The notes: a model not told the origin generated them from the letters alone. Positions 34,392 through 43,690 are shown, numbered from the stretch's first letter. The stretch: 64,000 nt of DNA from Catellatospora vulcania (GCF_009720385.1 NZ_ML769301.1:62001-126000); one strand, 5' to 3'. Made by a program: numbers and translations.

Positions 34392-35618
34392 ATGCGTAAG
34401 ATCACGATCGTCGGGGCCGGTCAGGCCGGTCTGCAGCTCGGCCTCGGCCTGCTCGGGGCCGGATACGACGTCAGCCTGGTGTCCAACCGCACCGGCGAGC
34501 AGATCCGCTCCGGCCGGGTCATGTCCAGCCAGTGCATGTTCGGCGCGGCGCTGGCCACCGAGGCAGCCGCCGGGCTCGACTTCTGGCCCGGTTGCCCGCC
34601 GGTGGAAGGCATCGCGTTCACGGTGCCCGGCCCGGACGGCACGAAGATGCTGGACTGGTCGGCGCGGCTGGACACACCGGCCCGGTCCGTCGACCAGCGG
34701 GTGAAGATCCCGGCTTGGTTGGACGAGTTCACCCGCCGTGGCGGCGAGCTGGTGATCGCCGACGCCGGCATCGCCGACCTGGAACGATACGCCGCCGGGT
34801 CCGATCTGGTCGTGGTCGCCGCGGGCAAGGGTGAGATCGCGTCGCTGTTCGCCCGGGACGAGACCCGCTCGCCCTACGACGCCCCGCAGCGCGCCTTGGC
34901 GCTGACCTACGTCACGGGCCTGACGCCGCGAGCCGGGCATTCCGCGGTGTGCTTCAACCTGATCCCGGGGGTGGGGGAGTACTTCGTCTTCCCGGCGCTG
35001 ACCACCACCGGCCCCTGCGAGATCATGGTCTTCGAGGGCGTGCCCGATGGTCCGATGGACTGCTGGCAGGACGTCCGCACTTCCGCCGGGCATCTGGCCC
35101 GCAGCAAGGAGATCCTGGCCCGGTTCCTGCCCTGGGAAGCCGAGCGGGCGGCCGATGCCGAGCTCACCGACGACAACGGCATCCTGGCCGGGCGTTTCGC
35201 GCCGACGGTCCGCCGGCCGGTGGCGGTCCTGCCGTCCGGACGGGCGGTGCTCGGCCTCGCCGACGCGGTCGTGCTCAACGACCCGATCACCGGGCAGGGC
35301 TCCAACAGCGCGGCGAAAGCCGCCGCCGGCTACCTCGACAGCATCGTCGAACACGGCAAGGGCGACTTCGACGCCGCGTGGATGCAGGCCGCATTCGACC
35401 GCAACTGGGCGTACGCCGCCCATGTCACGGCCTGGACCAACGCGATGCTCGCACCCCCGCCGCCGCACGCGTTCGAGTTGCTGGGCGCGGCCTCCCAGGT
35501 GCCGGCGATAGCGTCGCGTTTCGTCAACGGGTTCGACGACCCGACCGACTTCGCGAACTGGTTCATGGATCCCGACCTGGCCGCCCGCTACCTGCGCGAG
35601 GTGCAGCCGGTCCGGTGA
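34392..35618 (+). CDS. Styrene/indole-monooxygenase-type FAD oxygenase (StyA-like)
   Basis: 408 residues. FAD-binding Rossmann motif at the N-terminus, ITIVGAGQAGLQLGLGLLGA, and a late LADAVVLNDPITGQGSNSAA, the second FAD-contact segment of StyA-type enzymes. LDFWPGCPPVEGIAFTVPGPD and LIPGVGEYFVFPAL also fit. Such two-component oxygenases epoxidise styrene or indole with FADH2 supplied by a separate reductase; none is adjacent. Cytoplasmic. Single gene, closed by a hairpin. Confidence 0.88.
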   Translation: MRKITIVGAGQAGLQLGLGLLGAGYDVSLVSNRTGEQIRSGRVMSSQCMFGAALATEAAAGLDFWPGCPPVEGIAFTVPGPDGTKMLDWSARLDTPARSVDQRVKIPAWLDEFTRRGGELVIADAGIADLERYAAGSDLVVVAAGKGEIASLFARDETRSPYDAPQRALALTYVTGLTPRAGHSAVCFNLIPGVGEYFVFPALTTTGPCEIMVFEGVPDGPMDCWQDVRTSAGHLARSKEILARFLPWEAERAADAELTDDNGILAGRFAPTVRRPVAVLPSGRAVLGLADAVVLNDPITGQGSNSAAKAAAGYLDSIVEHGKGDFDAAWMQAAFDRNWAYAAHVTAWTNAMLAPPPPHAFELLGAASQVPAIASRFVNGFDDPTDFANWFMDPDLAARYLREVQPVR

Positions 35619-35657
35619 GGCGGGCCGCCGGTCGGTGCCACGCAGTTGCGGGCCGCC

Positions 35658-35692
35658 CCGGCCTGGGCGGCCGAAATGGCCACCCAGGCCGG
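35658..35692. terminator. 15-bp hairpin between convergent genes
   Basis: CCGGCCTGGGCGGCC at 35658-35672 pairs with 35678-35692 with one mismatch and a 5-base loop. Confidence 0.7.
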
Positions 35693-35722
35693 TCGGAGTC
35701 GACCCGATGGGGCGAGTCGCCG

Positions 35723-36265
35723 TCAGAGCACGCTGGGCTGGAGTTCCCGGCTCTTGGCGACGGCGTCCGGGTGCGGCAGCGTGTGGGTCGTGGCGGTGTG
35801 CCGGTTGTAGCTGTAGACGGTCAGGCCGTTCAGGCGGTCCGCTACGCCGGTCTTGCGGAATGCGGCCTGCAGGTTGGTGGCGAAGCCCTCCACGGGCATC
35901 TTGCCCACCTGATTCGACTCCTTGGTCGCCTCCTCGAGCGCCTCGTCGGAGCAGACCTCGAACAGGATGAGGGAGGGCCGGTTGTTCAGTTCGGTGTTGA
36001 GCAGCAGGGCCATGTCCTTGGCGGTCCACCCCCAGGGGTCGTTCGCGTTGCCCTTGCCGCCCACCTCGTGGTCGTTGCCGTGACCGACGATGCACAGTGG
36101 GTCGCCGCTTCGGGCAGTGTTGAGCAGTCCGATCAGTTGGGCGTGGGCCTGGTCCTGGCCGTGGGCCGGGTTGAGGAGGTGGACCGTGCCCCAGGCGGCG
36201 GCACCCGATTTCGTGGTGGAGATGAAGTCGACGATCTTCGGATCCTTGGTGATGACGATGAGCAT
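35723..36265 (-). CDS. Small protein with clan-CD (caspase-like) peptidase motifs
   Basis: 180 residues from the ATG at 36265 (GAAGGAGGGG upstream). No signal peptide or membrane segment. A hydrophobic strand runs into PLCIVGHGND (His62) and another into SLILFEVCSDEAL (Cys105). This hydrophobic-HG and hydrophobic-C pairing, 43 residues apart, is the catalytic pattern of clan-CD cysteine peptidases such as caspases, gingipains and the RTX-toxin CPD. GWTAKDMALLLN between them is typical packing. It is short, so it may be a stripped-down domain or act with a partner. The identification rests on motifs only. Confidence 0.55.
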   Translation of the reverse strand: MLIVITKDPKIVDFISTTKSGAAAWGTVHLLNPAHGQDQAHAQLIGLLNTARSGDPLCIVGHGNDHEVGGKGNANDPWGWTAKDMALLLNTELNNRPSLILFEVCSDEALEEATKESNQVGKMPVEGFATNLQAAFRKTGVADRLNGLTVYSYNRHTATTHTLPHPDAVAKSRELQPSVL

Positions 36266-36479
36266 GGCCCCTCCTTCGACAGGCTGACCTTCCGGTGTGG
36301 ATGGTCGGCAGACAGAGCGGGTCCGTGGTCGCCGAGATACGCCGTGACGCCTTGGCGACATCGTTCGCGCCGCATCTGACGCGGGTGCCGCGGCGGGGAG
36401 GTGATCGATCCAGGGTTGTGGATGAATATGGCACGTGTCCCACAAGCTCTCCACAAGCTCGGTGCCCGATGATTCGGCG

Positions 36480-37358
36480 ATGACGATGAAATCGAAGATC
36501 CTGCCCGCGCTCGGCGCCGGCGTGGTGGCCCTGGCCACCGTCATCGCCGGGGCCGCTGTCGGAGACCTCCCGGGTGCGGCCGCCACCTGCCATCGGTCAG
36601 TCGCCATCGATCCGCAGGTCACCGTGTCCGAGGGGGCCGGCACGCTGACCTTCACGGTGTACACGGCGTCCTGCGCCGCGGCCGGGTCGGTGGCCTACTC
36701 GGTCACCGACGGCACCGCCCGCCGGCCCGGCGACTACCAGCTCGCGAACGGCGTGCTGCAGTGGTCGGCGGGGGACACCGGCAGCAGGCAGGTGCGGGCG
36801 GCCGTCGCCGGCGACGGCCTGGCCGAGGCGCTGCTGGAGGACTTCACGGTCACCCTGAACAACCCCAGCCAGTTCGTACGGGTGGTCAGCCCGGTCGGCC
36901 GGGGCCGGCTCTTCGACGACGACACCCAGCTCCGGGCGGCGACCGTCGACGACCGGCTGTGCCTGCTGGAGCCACGTACGTCACCGCCGCCTCCGCCCTC
37001 GCCCCTGCCGTCGCCGTCGGCCAAGCCGGATCCGGATCCGGGTGCGGGCACGACCGCGACGCCGTGCACCGTCGAGTCGGGCAACATCATGCCGACGCCG
37101 TTCGGCGTCAACACGGCCCTCGCCACCGACCAGACGGTACGTTTCCAGACGTTCGACGGCGACCTGGTCGCCGGTCTGGACTACGTGGCCGTGGACCGCA
37201 CCGTCACCGTCCCGGCGGGAGCGACCACCGTCATCGTGCCGATCCAGTTGCTGCCGCGCGCCTTCACCCAGAACGGCAAGCACTTCAACATCGTCATCTC
37301 GTCGTACTCCGCCGGTCAGGTCGTCTCGGGCAGCGCACGGGTGACCGTCTGGCGTTAG
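36480..37358 (+). CDS. Secreted protein with two Calx-beta-like domains
   Basis: 292 residues from the ATG at 36480 (a second ATG follows two codons later). Signal peptide to about 36. Domain 1 (about 38-150) reads VTVSEGAGTLTFTVYTASC, SVTDGTARRPGDYQ and LLEDFTVTLNNPS, the Calx-beta pattern. A Pro/Ser linker (PPPPPSPLPSPSAKPDPDP) leads to a second, partial copy (LVAGLDYVAVDRTVTVPAGA). Such domains bind calcium or act as structural modules. No catalytic part. It diverges from the clan-CD-like gene and converges on the large SARP regulator, sharing stop-codon bases (TTAG). Confidence 0.8.
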   Translation: MTMKSKILPALGAGVVALATVIAGAAVGDLPGAAATCHRSVAIDPQVTVSEGAGTLTFTVYTASCAAAGSVAYSVTDGTARRPGDYQLANGVLQWSAGDTGSRQVRAAVAGDGLAEALLEDFTVTLNNPSQFVRVVSPVGRGRLFDDDTQLRAATVDDRLCLLEPRTSPPPPPSPLPSPSAKPDPDPGAGTTATPCTVESGNIMPTPFGVNTALATDQTVRFQTFDGDLVAGLDYVAVDRTVTVPAGATTVIVPIQLLPRAFTQNGKHFNIVISSYSAGQVVSGSARVTVWR

Positions 37359-40300
37359 CCGAGTAGCGCCATGTTCGCCAGCGTCGTCGCCTGCAGGCGC
37401 TCGTCGGCGATGTCGCGGGACAGTGCGAGCGCCCTGCCGAAGTGGCCGAGGGCGCTCGCATGGTCGCCGCGGGAGAGCAGGAGCAGGCCGATGGCGTTGG
37501 CGGTGTCGGCCTCCCGGCGTTTCTCGCCGTTGCGCCGCCGGATCGCCAGGGCCTGCCCGAAGTGGTCCAGGGCGGCGTCCTCGTCACCGGCGGCGAGCAG
37601 TGCCTCACCGAGGTTCTGCAGCACGGCCCCTTCCAGGTGGGCGTTGCCGATGTCGCGCGCGAGCCGCAGCGCCCGCCGCAGCGCGTCGAAGGCTGCCGCG
37701 AAGTCGGCGAGCCGGGTGTGGATGTCGGCGATGTTGTTGAGTGCCAACGCGATGCCGGGCAGGTGGTTGTCGGCGGTGTGCAGGTCGAGTGCCTGCTCGA
37801 ACGCGTCCCGGGCCGCGGCGAGGCTGCCGAGCTGGGAGTGGGCGTGCGCGATGTTGTTCAGCGCCATGCCCTGTCCGCGCTGGTCGCCGCCTTCGCGCAT
37901 CAGGTCCAGGGCTCGGGTGAGCTGTTCCAGGGCGTCCTCGTGGCGGTGGGTGACGTTGTAGGCGACGCCGAGGCCGCTGCGCATGAGCCGTTCGCCGACC
38001 GGGTCGTCCAGGCGCAGCGCGGCGGCCAGGCCTTCGCGGCAGATCTCGACATAGTCCGGCCAGTGGCCGCGGTGGGTGTAGTAGCTGGCGAGCAGGTAGG
38101 TCAGCTGCCAGGTGGTCCGGGCGTCGCCGTGGGCCGCGGCCAGCCGGGCGACCGGCAGCAGGCTGGGCCGTTCGTCGTCGAGCAGGGCCAGCACCTGGGT
38201 CGTGTCGGGCAGCGGCGGCAGGCTCGGCGGCGGGTCTTGCCAGGACAGTTTCACGCGGTCTCGGGCGGGCTCCAGCATCTGGTTCGCGGTTTCGGCCAGT
38301 GCCAGATACCAGGTGAACAGCGCGGTGCGGGTTTGGGCGGCCTCGTCGGGGCCGGCGCATTCGAGGGCGTAGAGGCGGATCAGGTCGTGGAACCGGTAGC
38401 GGCCTTCGCTGACCTCGGTGAGAAGGTGCGCGGAGGCGAGTTCGTCGAGGGCCGTCGCGGTGTGCCGCCCGGCGACGGCGGTGGCCAGATGGGTGGTGAA
38501 CGTCGGGCCGGGGTGCTGGCCGAGCCGCCGGAACAGTGCCGCGGCCGGGGCGCTCAGGGTCTGGTAGGTCGCGGCGAACACGGCCCGCACACCGCCCGGC
38601 TGGCCGGGCACCGACAGCGCGGTGAGACGGTCCTCGCCGGTCAGCTCGCCGACGAGTTCGGCGAGGCTGCGCAGGGGGCGGGCGGCGAGTTTCGCGGCCG
38701 CGATGCGCAGGGCCAGCGGCAGCCCGCCGCAGAGGTCCACCAGCCGGCCGGCGGGCTCGGGCTCCCGGTCGACCCGGTCGTCGCCCAGCACCCGGCGCAG
38801 CAGCAGGGACGCGTCGGCGTGGGGGAGGGCGTCGAGGCTGACCGTGGCGACCTCGTGGTCGAGGGCGAGTGCCGGGAGCTGATGGCGGCTGGTGACGATC
38901 AGCAGGCTGCCGGCGTCCGGTGGCACCAGCGGCGTGATCTGCTCGGCGGAGGCGGCGTTGTCGAGCAGGATCAGCATCCGGCGCTCGTGCAGGGCGGTGC
39001 GGTACGGGCCGGGATCGTGCGGCACCGTGTCGGCGGTGACACCCAGGGCCCGCAGCAGCTGGCTCAGCGCCTCCCGGGTGGGCATCGCGGTGGCCGGATC
39101 GTGGCCGCGCAGGTCGAGGAAGAGCTGCCCGTCGGGGTAGCGGTCGCTGTTCCGCCGGGCCCAGTGCACTGCCAGGGCGGTCTTGCCCACCCCGCCGGGG
39201 CCGGAGACGACCGCGATCGGCGCGCGGCGGGACAGGGCGGCGTCGAGCGCGGCCTCCTCCGGTCCACGGCCGGTGAAGTGACCGACCGCGGCAGGCAGCT
39301 GGGCCGGTCTGCGGGCGTCGGGCGGGCCGCCCAGGCCGACTGCCGGGTCGCGGCGCAGCACGGCCGAATGCAGGCGCTGCAGTTCCGGGCCCGGTTCGAC
39401 GTCGAGCTGCTCGGCCAGGTGGCTGCGCAGCCGCTGGTATGCCCGGACGGCATCGGCGTGCCGTCCCGACCGGCACAGTGCGAGCATCAGCAGCCCGACC
39501 AGGCGCTCGCGGCCCGGGTCGGCGGCGAGCAGGCGCTCGATCTCGTCGACGGCGGCCACATGTTCGCCCAGGCGCAGGCGGGCGTCCCAGAGTTCATCCA
39601 GGCAGCGCATCCGCGCCTCGGTGAGCAGCCGCACCTCCCCGGCGGCCCAGCCGGTGGGTTCGGCGTCCTCGAAGGCCTCGCCGCGCCAGAGGCCGAGCCC
39701 GTCGAGCAGGTGGGTGACGGCTTCGGCGGCGGCGCCGCGGGCCAGGGCCCGGCTGCCCCGGGCGGCGTCGTCGTGGAACCGGGCGACGTCGACGTCGTCG
39801 GGGCGCAGGTCCAGGACGTACCCGGAGTCGCGGGTGACGAGAATGCCGGGCAGGCCGCAGTTGTCGAGGGCTTGGCGTACGCGGGCGATGTGGGAGTAGA
39901 GCGACGCGGTCGCGGTGCGGGGCGGCTGCTCGCCCCACAGCGCCTCGGTGAGCCGGGCGTGTGACAGGGGGTGTCCGGCACGCAGGCCGAGCAGGGCGAC
40001 CAGGGTGCGCTGCCGGCCGCCGACGAGCAGGGCACGCCCGCGTGGACCGGTCACCTCGACCGGGCCGAGCAGGCGGACCGTCTGGGTGCCCGGTGCGGCC
40101 CGCTGCCGCCGGTCCTCGTCGACGCGGTCGCGTGCTGTCGCGAGCCTGCCCTGTTCGGCGGGGGAGGCGCCCAGGAGCCGGACGAGGGTGTCGAAACGGT
40201 CCGTCGGCGGCAGGGTCTTGCCGGTGAAGTAATGCGCGATGATCCCGGTCGACCAGCCGGTCTGGGCGGCGAGCGCACGGTAGGTGACCTCTGTGCCGCC

Positions 40301-40375
40301 GCGGCGGCGGGCGTCGCGCCGCTTGAGCTGGCGCAGCATCCGGGCCAGGTCCTGCAGGGTGCCCCCGTCGGCCAT
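37355..40375 (-). CDS. SARP/AfsR-type regulator: HTH, SARP DNA-binding, BTAD, NB-ARC, TPR
   Basis: 1006 residues. Residues 1-85 hold an extra XRE-like helix-turn-helix (TYRALAAQTGWSTGIIAHYF). The SARP winged helix follows (VRLLGPVEVTGPRGR), then the BTAD domain (LEQLDVEPGPELQRLHSAVL-like). The NB-ARC ATPase has a P-loop VVSGPGGVGKTALAVHWA, Walker B MLILLDNA and GGLPLALRIAA. TPR repeats fill about 740-1006 (ALNNIAHAHSQLGSLAAARD). These proteins are ATP-gated activators of secondary metabolism or development. No biosynthetic cluster is adjacent, so targets are probably distant. Confidence 0.92.
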   Translation of the reverse strand: MADGGTLQDLARMLRQLKRRDARRRGGTEVTYRALAAQTGWSTGIIAHYFTGKTLPPTDRFDTLVRLLGASPAEQGRLATARDRVDEDRRQRAAPGTQTVRLLGPVEVTGPRGRALLVGGRQRTLVALLGLRAGHPLSHARLTEALWGEQPPRTATASLYSHIARVRQALDNCGLPGILVTRDSGYVLDLRPDDVDVARFHDDAARGSRALARGAAAEAVTHLLDGLGLWRGEAFEDAEPTGWAAGEVRLLTEARMRCLDELWDARLRLGEHVAAVDEIERLLAADPGRERLVGLLMLALCRSGRHADAVRAYQRLRSHLAEQLDVEPGPELQRLHSAVLRRDPAVGLGGPPDARRPAQLPAAVGHFTGRGPEEAALDAALSRRAPIAVVSGPGGVGKTALAVHWARRNSDRYPDGQLFLDLRGHDPATAMPTREALSQLLRALGVTADTVPHDPGPYRTALHERRMLILLDNAASAEQITPLVPPDAGSLLIVTSRHQLPALALDHEVATVSLDALPHADASLLLRRVLGDDRVDREPEPAGRLVDLCGGLPLALRIAAAKLAARPLRSLAELVGELTGEDRLTALSVPGQPGGVRAVFAATYQTLSAPAAALFRRLGQHPGPTFTTHLATAVAGRHTATALDELASAHLLTEVSEGRYRFHDLIRLYALECAGPDEAAQTRTALFTWYLALAETANQMLEPARDRVKLSWQDPPPSLPPLPDTTQVLALLDDERPSLLPVARLAAAHGDARTTWQLTYLLASYYTHRGHWPDYVEICREGLAAALRLDDPVGERLMRSGLGVAYNVTHRHEDALEQLTRALDLMREGGDQRGQGMALNNIAHAHSQLGSLAAARDAFEQALDLHTADNHLPGIALALNNIADIHTRLADFAAAFDALRRALRLARDIGNAHLEGAVLQNLGEALLAAGDEDAALDHFGQALAIRRRNGEKRREADTANAIGLLLLSRGDHASALGHFGRALALSRDIADERLQATTLANMALLG

Positions 40376-40479
40376 CAGACTCCTTGATAGACGAAGCCGA
40401 GCAGGTCCATCGTACGTGCGATATAGCGATGTTCAACGATGTTCAGGATCGCCCGGGTGAGCCTCGGGTCCCTCCGACG

Positions 40480-41757
40480 ATGGCTGCCATGACTGACACA
40501 CCGTCCCGCCGTGCCAGGATCGGATGGAGCGTCACGGCGCTCCTGGCAATGGCCGTGCTCCTGCCCGCCACGGGTGCCTCCGCCGCCGAGGAGCCCAAGT
40601 CCGACGAGGTGGGCGTCGCGCCTGCCGAAGCCGTTCCCGGCGGCTTCCGGACCTGGGAAGACCTCAGTGAGGCGCAGACCCGCCTCAACACCGCCGCCGA
40701 CGACATCCTGTCGGCGGACTCGCCCGGCTACGCCGGCACGATCGCGGCTCCCGAGAACGGGGAGCTGCACATCTACTGGAAGGGCGAGGTTCCCGCCGAT
40801 GCCCGGGAACGCGCAGCCCGTACCGGCGTCGCGGTCAGGTTCCTGCCCGCCCGCTACAGCGAGGTCGAACTCGCCGCCGAGACCGACCGGCTCGGCGCCG
40901 ACAGGCGCGTCGGCACCGCAGCCCCCCAGGTCGACGGCTCCGGCCTGGCCGTCACCGTGAGCACCGAAGCCGACCGCGCGGCGATCCTCGCCGAGGCCCG
41001 GCTGCCGCTGTCGGTCACCGTCGAGCGCAGCCCGGACCTGCTCTACGACCGGCAGAACGACATCTCCGCGTACTGGGGCGGGGCCCGCTGGAACAACCTG
41101 AGCCTCGGCGGCTCCTGCTCCACCGGCTTCAGCGTGAACTGGGGCGGCCAGCCCCGCATGCTCACCGCGGGTCACTGCGGCAACAACGGCCAGGTCGCCC
41201 GGATCGGCAACGCCACCCAGCCGAACACCACCATCGTCGCCGACGTCAACGCCCGCGACACCCAGATGCTCAACCGGCCGCCCAACCGGACCTTCGCCGG
41301 GCGGATCTACACCGGAGCGTGGAACAGCTCGTCGAGCATCCGGGTCGGCGGCTCCACGGCCGACTACGTCGGCAACTGGATCTGCACCGGCGGTTCGTTC
41401 ACCGGCGAGCACTGCAACGCCAAGGTGTACGCGGTCAACACCAGCGTGCTGGGCATGGCGCCGATGACGTACGCGGCCAAGGTGCCGGGCACCCCGGCGG
41501 CGGGCAACTGCATCGCGGCCCCCGGCGACAGCGGCGGCCCGGTCTACTCGCACGGCCTGTTCATCAAGTGGCCGTTCAAGATCGAGATCGCGGCGCTGGC
41601 TCGCGGCACGATCACCGCCGGCTACCTGGACACGCCCTGCGTGTCGCTGGGGGTGTGGAAGACCGGCTCCTACCGGGTGTTCTACGCGCCGGTCCGGCGG
41701 CCGCTGTTCAGCCCGTACGTCGGTTCGCTGACCTACTACGGAGCCAGCCTGATGTGA
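40480..41757 (+). CDS. Secreted S1-family serine protease with shared pro-region
   Basis: 425 residues from the ATG at 40480 (a second ATG is three codons later). Signal peptide to about 36. The pro-region repeats that of the protease ending at 18219: VPGGFRTWEDL, GTIAAPENGELHIYWKGEVP. Catalytic residues are His232 (MLTAGHCG), Asp260 (NARDTQML) and Ser351 (APGDSGGPVY); His and Asp fall at the same numbers in both enzymes. Probable disulfides: CSTGF/GHC and NWICTGGSFTGEHC. Extracellular endopeptidase. A 15-bp hairpin follows. Confidence 0.9.
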   Translation: MAAMTDTPSRRARIGWSVTALLAMAVLLPATGASAAEEPKSDEVGVAPAEAVPGGFRTWEDLSEAQTRLNTAADDILSADSPGYAGTIAAPENGELHIYWKGEVPADARERAARTGVAVRFLPARYSEVELAAETDRLGADRRVGTAAPQVDGSGLAVTVSTEADRAAILAEARLPLSVTVERSPDLLYDRQNDISAYWGGARWNNLSLGGSCSTGFSVNWGGQPRMLTAGHCGNNGQVARIGNATQPNTTIVADVNARDTQMLNRPPNRTFAGRIYTGAWNSSSSIRVGGSTADYVGNWICTGGSFTGEHCNAKVYAVNTSVLGMAPMTYAAKVPGTPAAGNCIAAPGDSGGPVYSHGLFIKWPFKIEIAALARGTITAGYLDTPCVSLGVWKTGSYRVFYAPVRRPLFSPYVGSLTYYGASLM

Positions 41758-41766
41758 TTCGGCCCA

Positions 41767-41804
41767 GCTGCGGCCGGGAGGGCGAACGTCCTCCCGGCCG
41801 CAGC
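41767..41804. terminator. Perfect 15-bp hairpin terminator
   Basis: GCTGCGGCCGGGAGG at 41767-41781 pairs exactly with 41790-41804 across an 8-base loop, between the protease gene and the opposing DUF4193 gene. Confidence 0.8.
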
Positions 41805-41845
41805 CGTGTCACCCGCGGCCGGGCAGCACCTGTGACCTGTCCTGC

Positions 41846-42124
41846 TCAGGCGCAGTCGCGGCAGACGTCGTGCCCGGGCTCGGCGCGCTGGCTGTGATGG
41901 TGGACCAGGAAGCACTGCGAACACCGGAACTCGTCCGCGCGCATCGGCACGACCGGAACGACCAGTTCCTCGTCCAGCTGCTCGGCGCCTGGCAACTCGA
42001 ACGACTCGGGCTCCTCGACGTCCACGGCCGCGGTGTCGGGCGTCTCCCGCCGGGCGCGCAGATCCTCAAGGCTGTCCTGCTCGTCAGGCTGCGTACGTGG
42101 TGCGTCGTAATCGGCGGTGGCCAT
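41846..42124 (-). CDS. DUF4193 family zinc-ribbon protein
   Basis: 92 residues from the second ATG (42124), which has GGGAGGG at correct spacing. TADYDAPRT, SLEDLRARR and ESFELPGAEQLDEEL, and the C-terminal FRCSQCFLVHHHSQ...VCRDC, match the actinobacterial DUF4193 family. The two CxxC pairs should bind one zinc. The function is unknown; it is small, acidic and cytoplasmic. Confidence 0.9.
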   Translation of the reverse strand: MATADYDAPRTQPDEQDSLEDLRARRETPDTAAVDVEEPESFELPGAEQLDEELVVPVVPMRADEFRCSQCFLVHHHSQRAEPGHDVCRDCA

Positions 42125-42240
42125 CGACATCCCTCCCCGTCAGGCAATCATGCCAACCCGACCAACCCTACGAGAGGGCGGCCCGCGCCGGGGCCGAAGC
42201 GCCATTGACCTACTGTGTGGCTCTATGTAGTGTAGCCCGC

Positions 42241-42585
42241 ATGGTAGATAGCCCTGCCGGGCAGTCGCTGAAGCTGGAACAGGATCTGCGTAAAGGCGTG
42301 CTGGTCCTGGCCGTGCTGTCGCAGCTCAGGACTCAGCAGTACGGCTACTCGCTACGCCAGGCACTGGCCGAGCGCGGCATGCCGATCGAGGAGGGCACCC
42401 TCTACCCGCTGCTGCGCCGCCTGGAGAGCCAGGGGCTGCTGGCCTCGCAGTGGCAGGTCGACGACGGCCCGCCGCGCCGCTACTACACGCTCAGCGTCCA
42501 AGGCGCTGAGGCCTACCGCGAACTGACCGGAGCCTGGCGGTCGCTGACCTCGGTCGTGGACCGCTTAGTGGATGAGGAAGGCTGA
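42241..42585 (+). CDS. PadR-family transcriptional regulator
   Basis: 114 residues. Winged helix with KLEQDLRKGVLVLAVLSQL, YGYSLRQALAERGMPIEEGT and LYPLLRRLESQGLLASQWQ, then PRRYYTLSVQGAEAYREL, all diagnostic of PadR. It ends one base before the start of a membrane protein gene. PadR genes paired with HAAS-domain membrane proteins are a recurring module in Gram-positives and usually respond to envelope stress or antimicrobials; the ligand here is unknown. Confidence 0.92.
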   Translation: MVDSPAGQSLKLEQDLRKGVLVLAVLSQLRTQQYGYSLRQALAERGMPIEEGTLYPLLRRLESQGLLASQWQVDDGPPRRYYTLSVQGAEAYRELTGAWRSLTSVVDRLVDEEG

Positions 42586-42586
42586 G

Positions 42587-43552
42587 ATGGACGACCCCAA
42601 GGCCATCATCGAGACCTACGTCGACGACGTCGTACGCCACCTGCCCCGCCGCCAACGCCACGATGTGGGCTACGAGCTCCGCTCGCTGCTGAACGAAGAC
42701 CTCGACGGGCGTGCCGCGGACAGCGGCCGGCCCGCCGACGCGGCCACGGCGCTGGAGCTGCTCACCGCCTTCGGCCGCCCGCAGGAGGTGGCCGACCGCT
42801 ACCGGCCGGCGGGCTTCACCGTCATCCGCCCCGCCGACGCTCCCGGGTTCGCCCGGCTCGCGCTGGGCGGCCTGGTCCTGCAGTGGGCCGTCACCCTGAC
42901 CGCCGCCTTCACCACCCCGGCCCCCACCGACGCATGGATCTATGCCGACAGCTGGTGGGGGAGGCTGACCACCTGGTGGCTGAGCTGGGGACTGGGCTCG
43001 TTCTGGTGGCCCGGCTTCCTGATCACCCTCACCCTGATCAGCGCCGCGTTCGCACGACGCCGCCCGGAGGCCAAGCCCTGGACGCCCCGGCGCACGCTGG
43101 ACCGCGACCACGTCAACCGGCCCGCCATCGTGCTGGGACTCGCCGCCGGCATGCTCGGCGCGACTCTCATGATCGCGTTGCCGTGGCTCGCCGTCTGGGC
43201 TCCCGGCCTGCCGCAGCCCCTGCTGGACGCCTTCGCCTTCGACCCGCAGTTCCTGCACCGGCGGGCGGTGTGGGCGCTGCCGCTGTGGGCTGCCGGCTTC
43301 GCGGTCCAGACGGTGGTGCTGATCGCCGGCCGCTGGGACAGGCGCACTCGCCTCGTCCGCCTGGTCCTGGGCTTGGGCTGGCTCGTACTCCTGGGCTGGT
43401 GGCTCGCAGCCGGCCGGATCTTCGCCGCCGATGCCGCCGACGGGACCGCCAGACTGGGCCTCCTGCTCGTCGTCGGGTTCGTCATCGTCGACATCGTCGT
43501 CACCGTCCGCCGTACCCCGGCGTCGATACGGCCACCCGTGGTGCGAGCGTGA
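42587..43552 (+). CDS. HAAS-domain membrane protein paired with PadR
   Basis: 321 residues (ATG with GGAAGG upstream). The first ~70 residues form the HAAS helical domain (YVDDVVRHLPRRQRHDVGYE, ALELLTAFGRPQEVADRYRP), followed by about six hydrophobic segments (LALGGLVLQWAVTLTAAF, PAIVLGLAAGMLGATLMIAL, LLLVVGFVIVDIVVTV). Sits in the cytoplasmic membrane; probably senses envelope state together with the PadR protein. No transport or catalytic motif seen. Confidence 0.88.
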   Translation: MDDPKAIIETYVDDVVRHLPRRQRHDVGYELRSLLNEDLDGRAADSGRPADAATALELLTAFGRPQEVADRYRPAGFTVIRPADAPGFARLALGGLVLQWAVTLTAAFTTPAPTDAWIYADSWWGRLTTWWLSWGLGSFWWPGFLITLTLISAAFARRRPEAKPWTPRRTLDRDHVNRPAIVLGLAAGMLGATLMIALPWLAVWAPGLPQPLLDAFAFDPQFLHRRAVWALPLWAAGFAVQTVVLIAGRWDRRTRLVRLVLGLGWLVLLGWWLAAGRIFAADAADGTARLGLLLVVGFVIVDIVVTVRRTPASIRPPVVRA

Positions 43553-43690
43553 CGTCGAGCAGAGGGCTCGGTGGGCGCCCTCCGGGCCGAACCGTGCCGG
43601 GCCGGTGGCGAGATCTCGGAAACGCGCAGCTCGGCGGCGCGATCCGAGGCACCGTAGGACCAGGAACGCGACGGCGAAGGGACGGATGCC

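Noticed and set aside
32214-36593. A 1459-codon open frame on the minus strand
   Set aside because: It runs across several well-supported genes on both strands and consists of low-information Gly/Arg/Ala sequence; a shadow of GC-rich codon bias.
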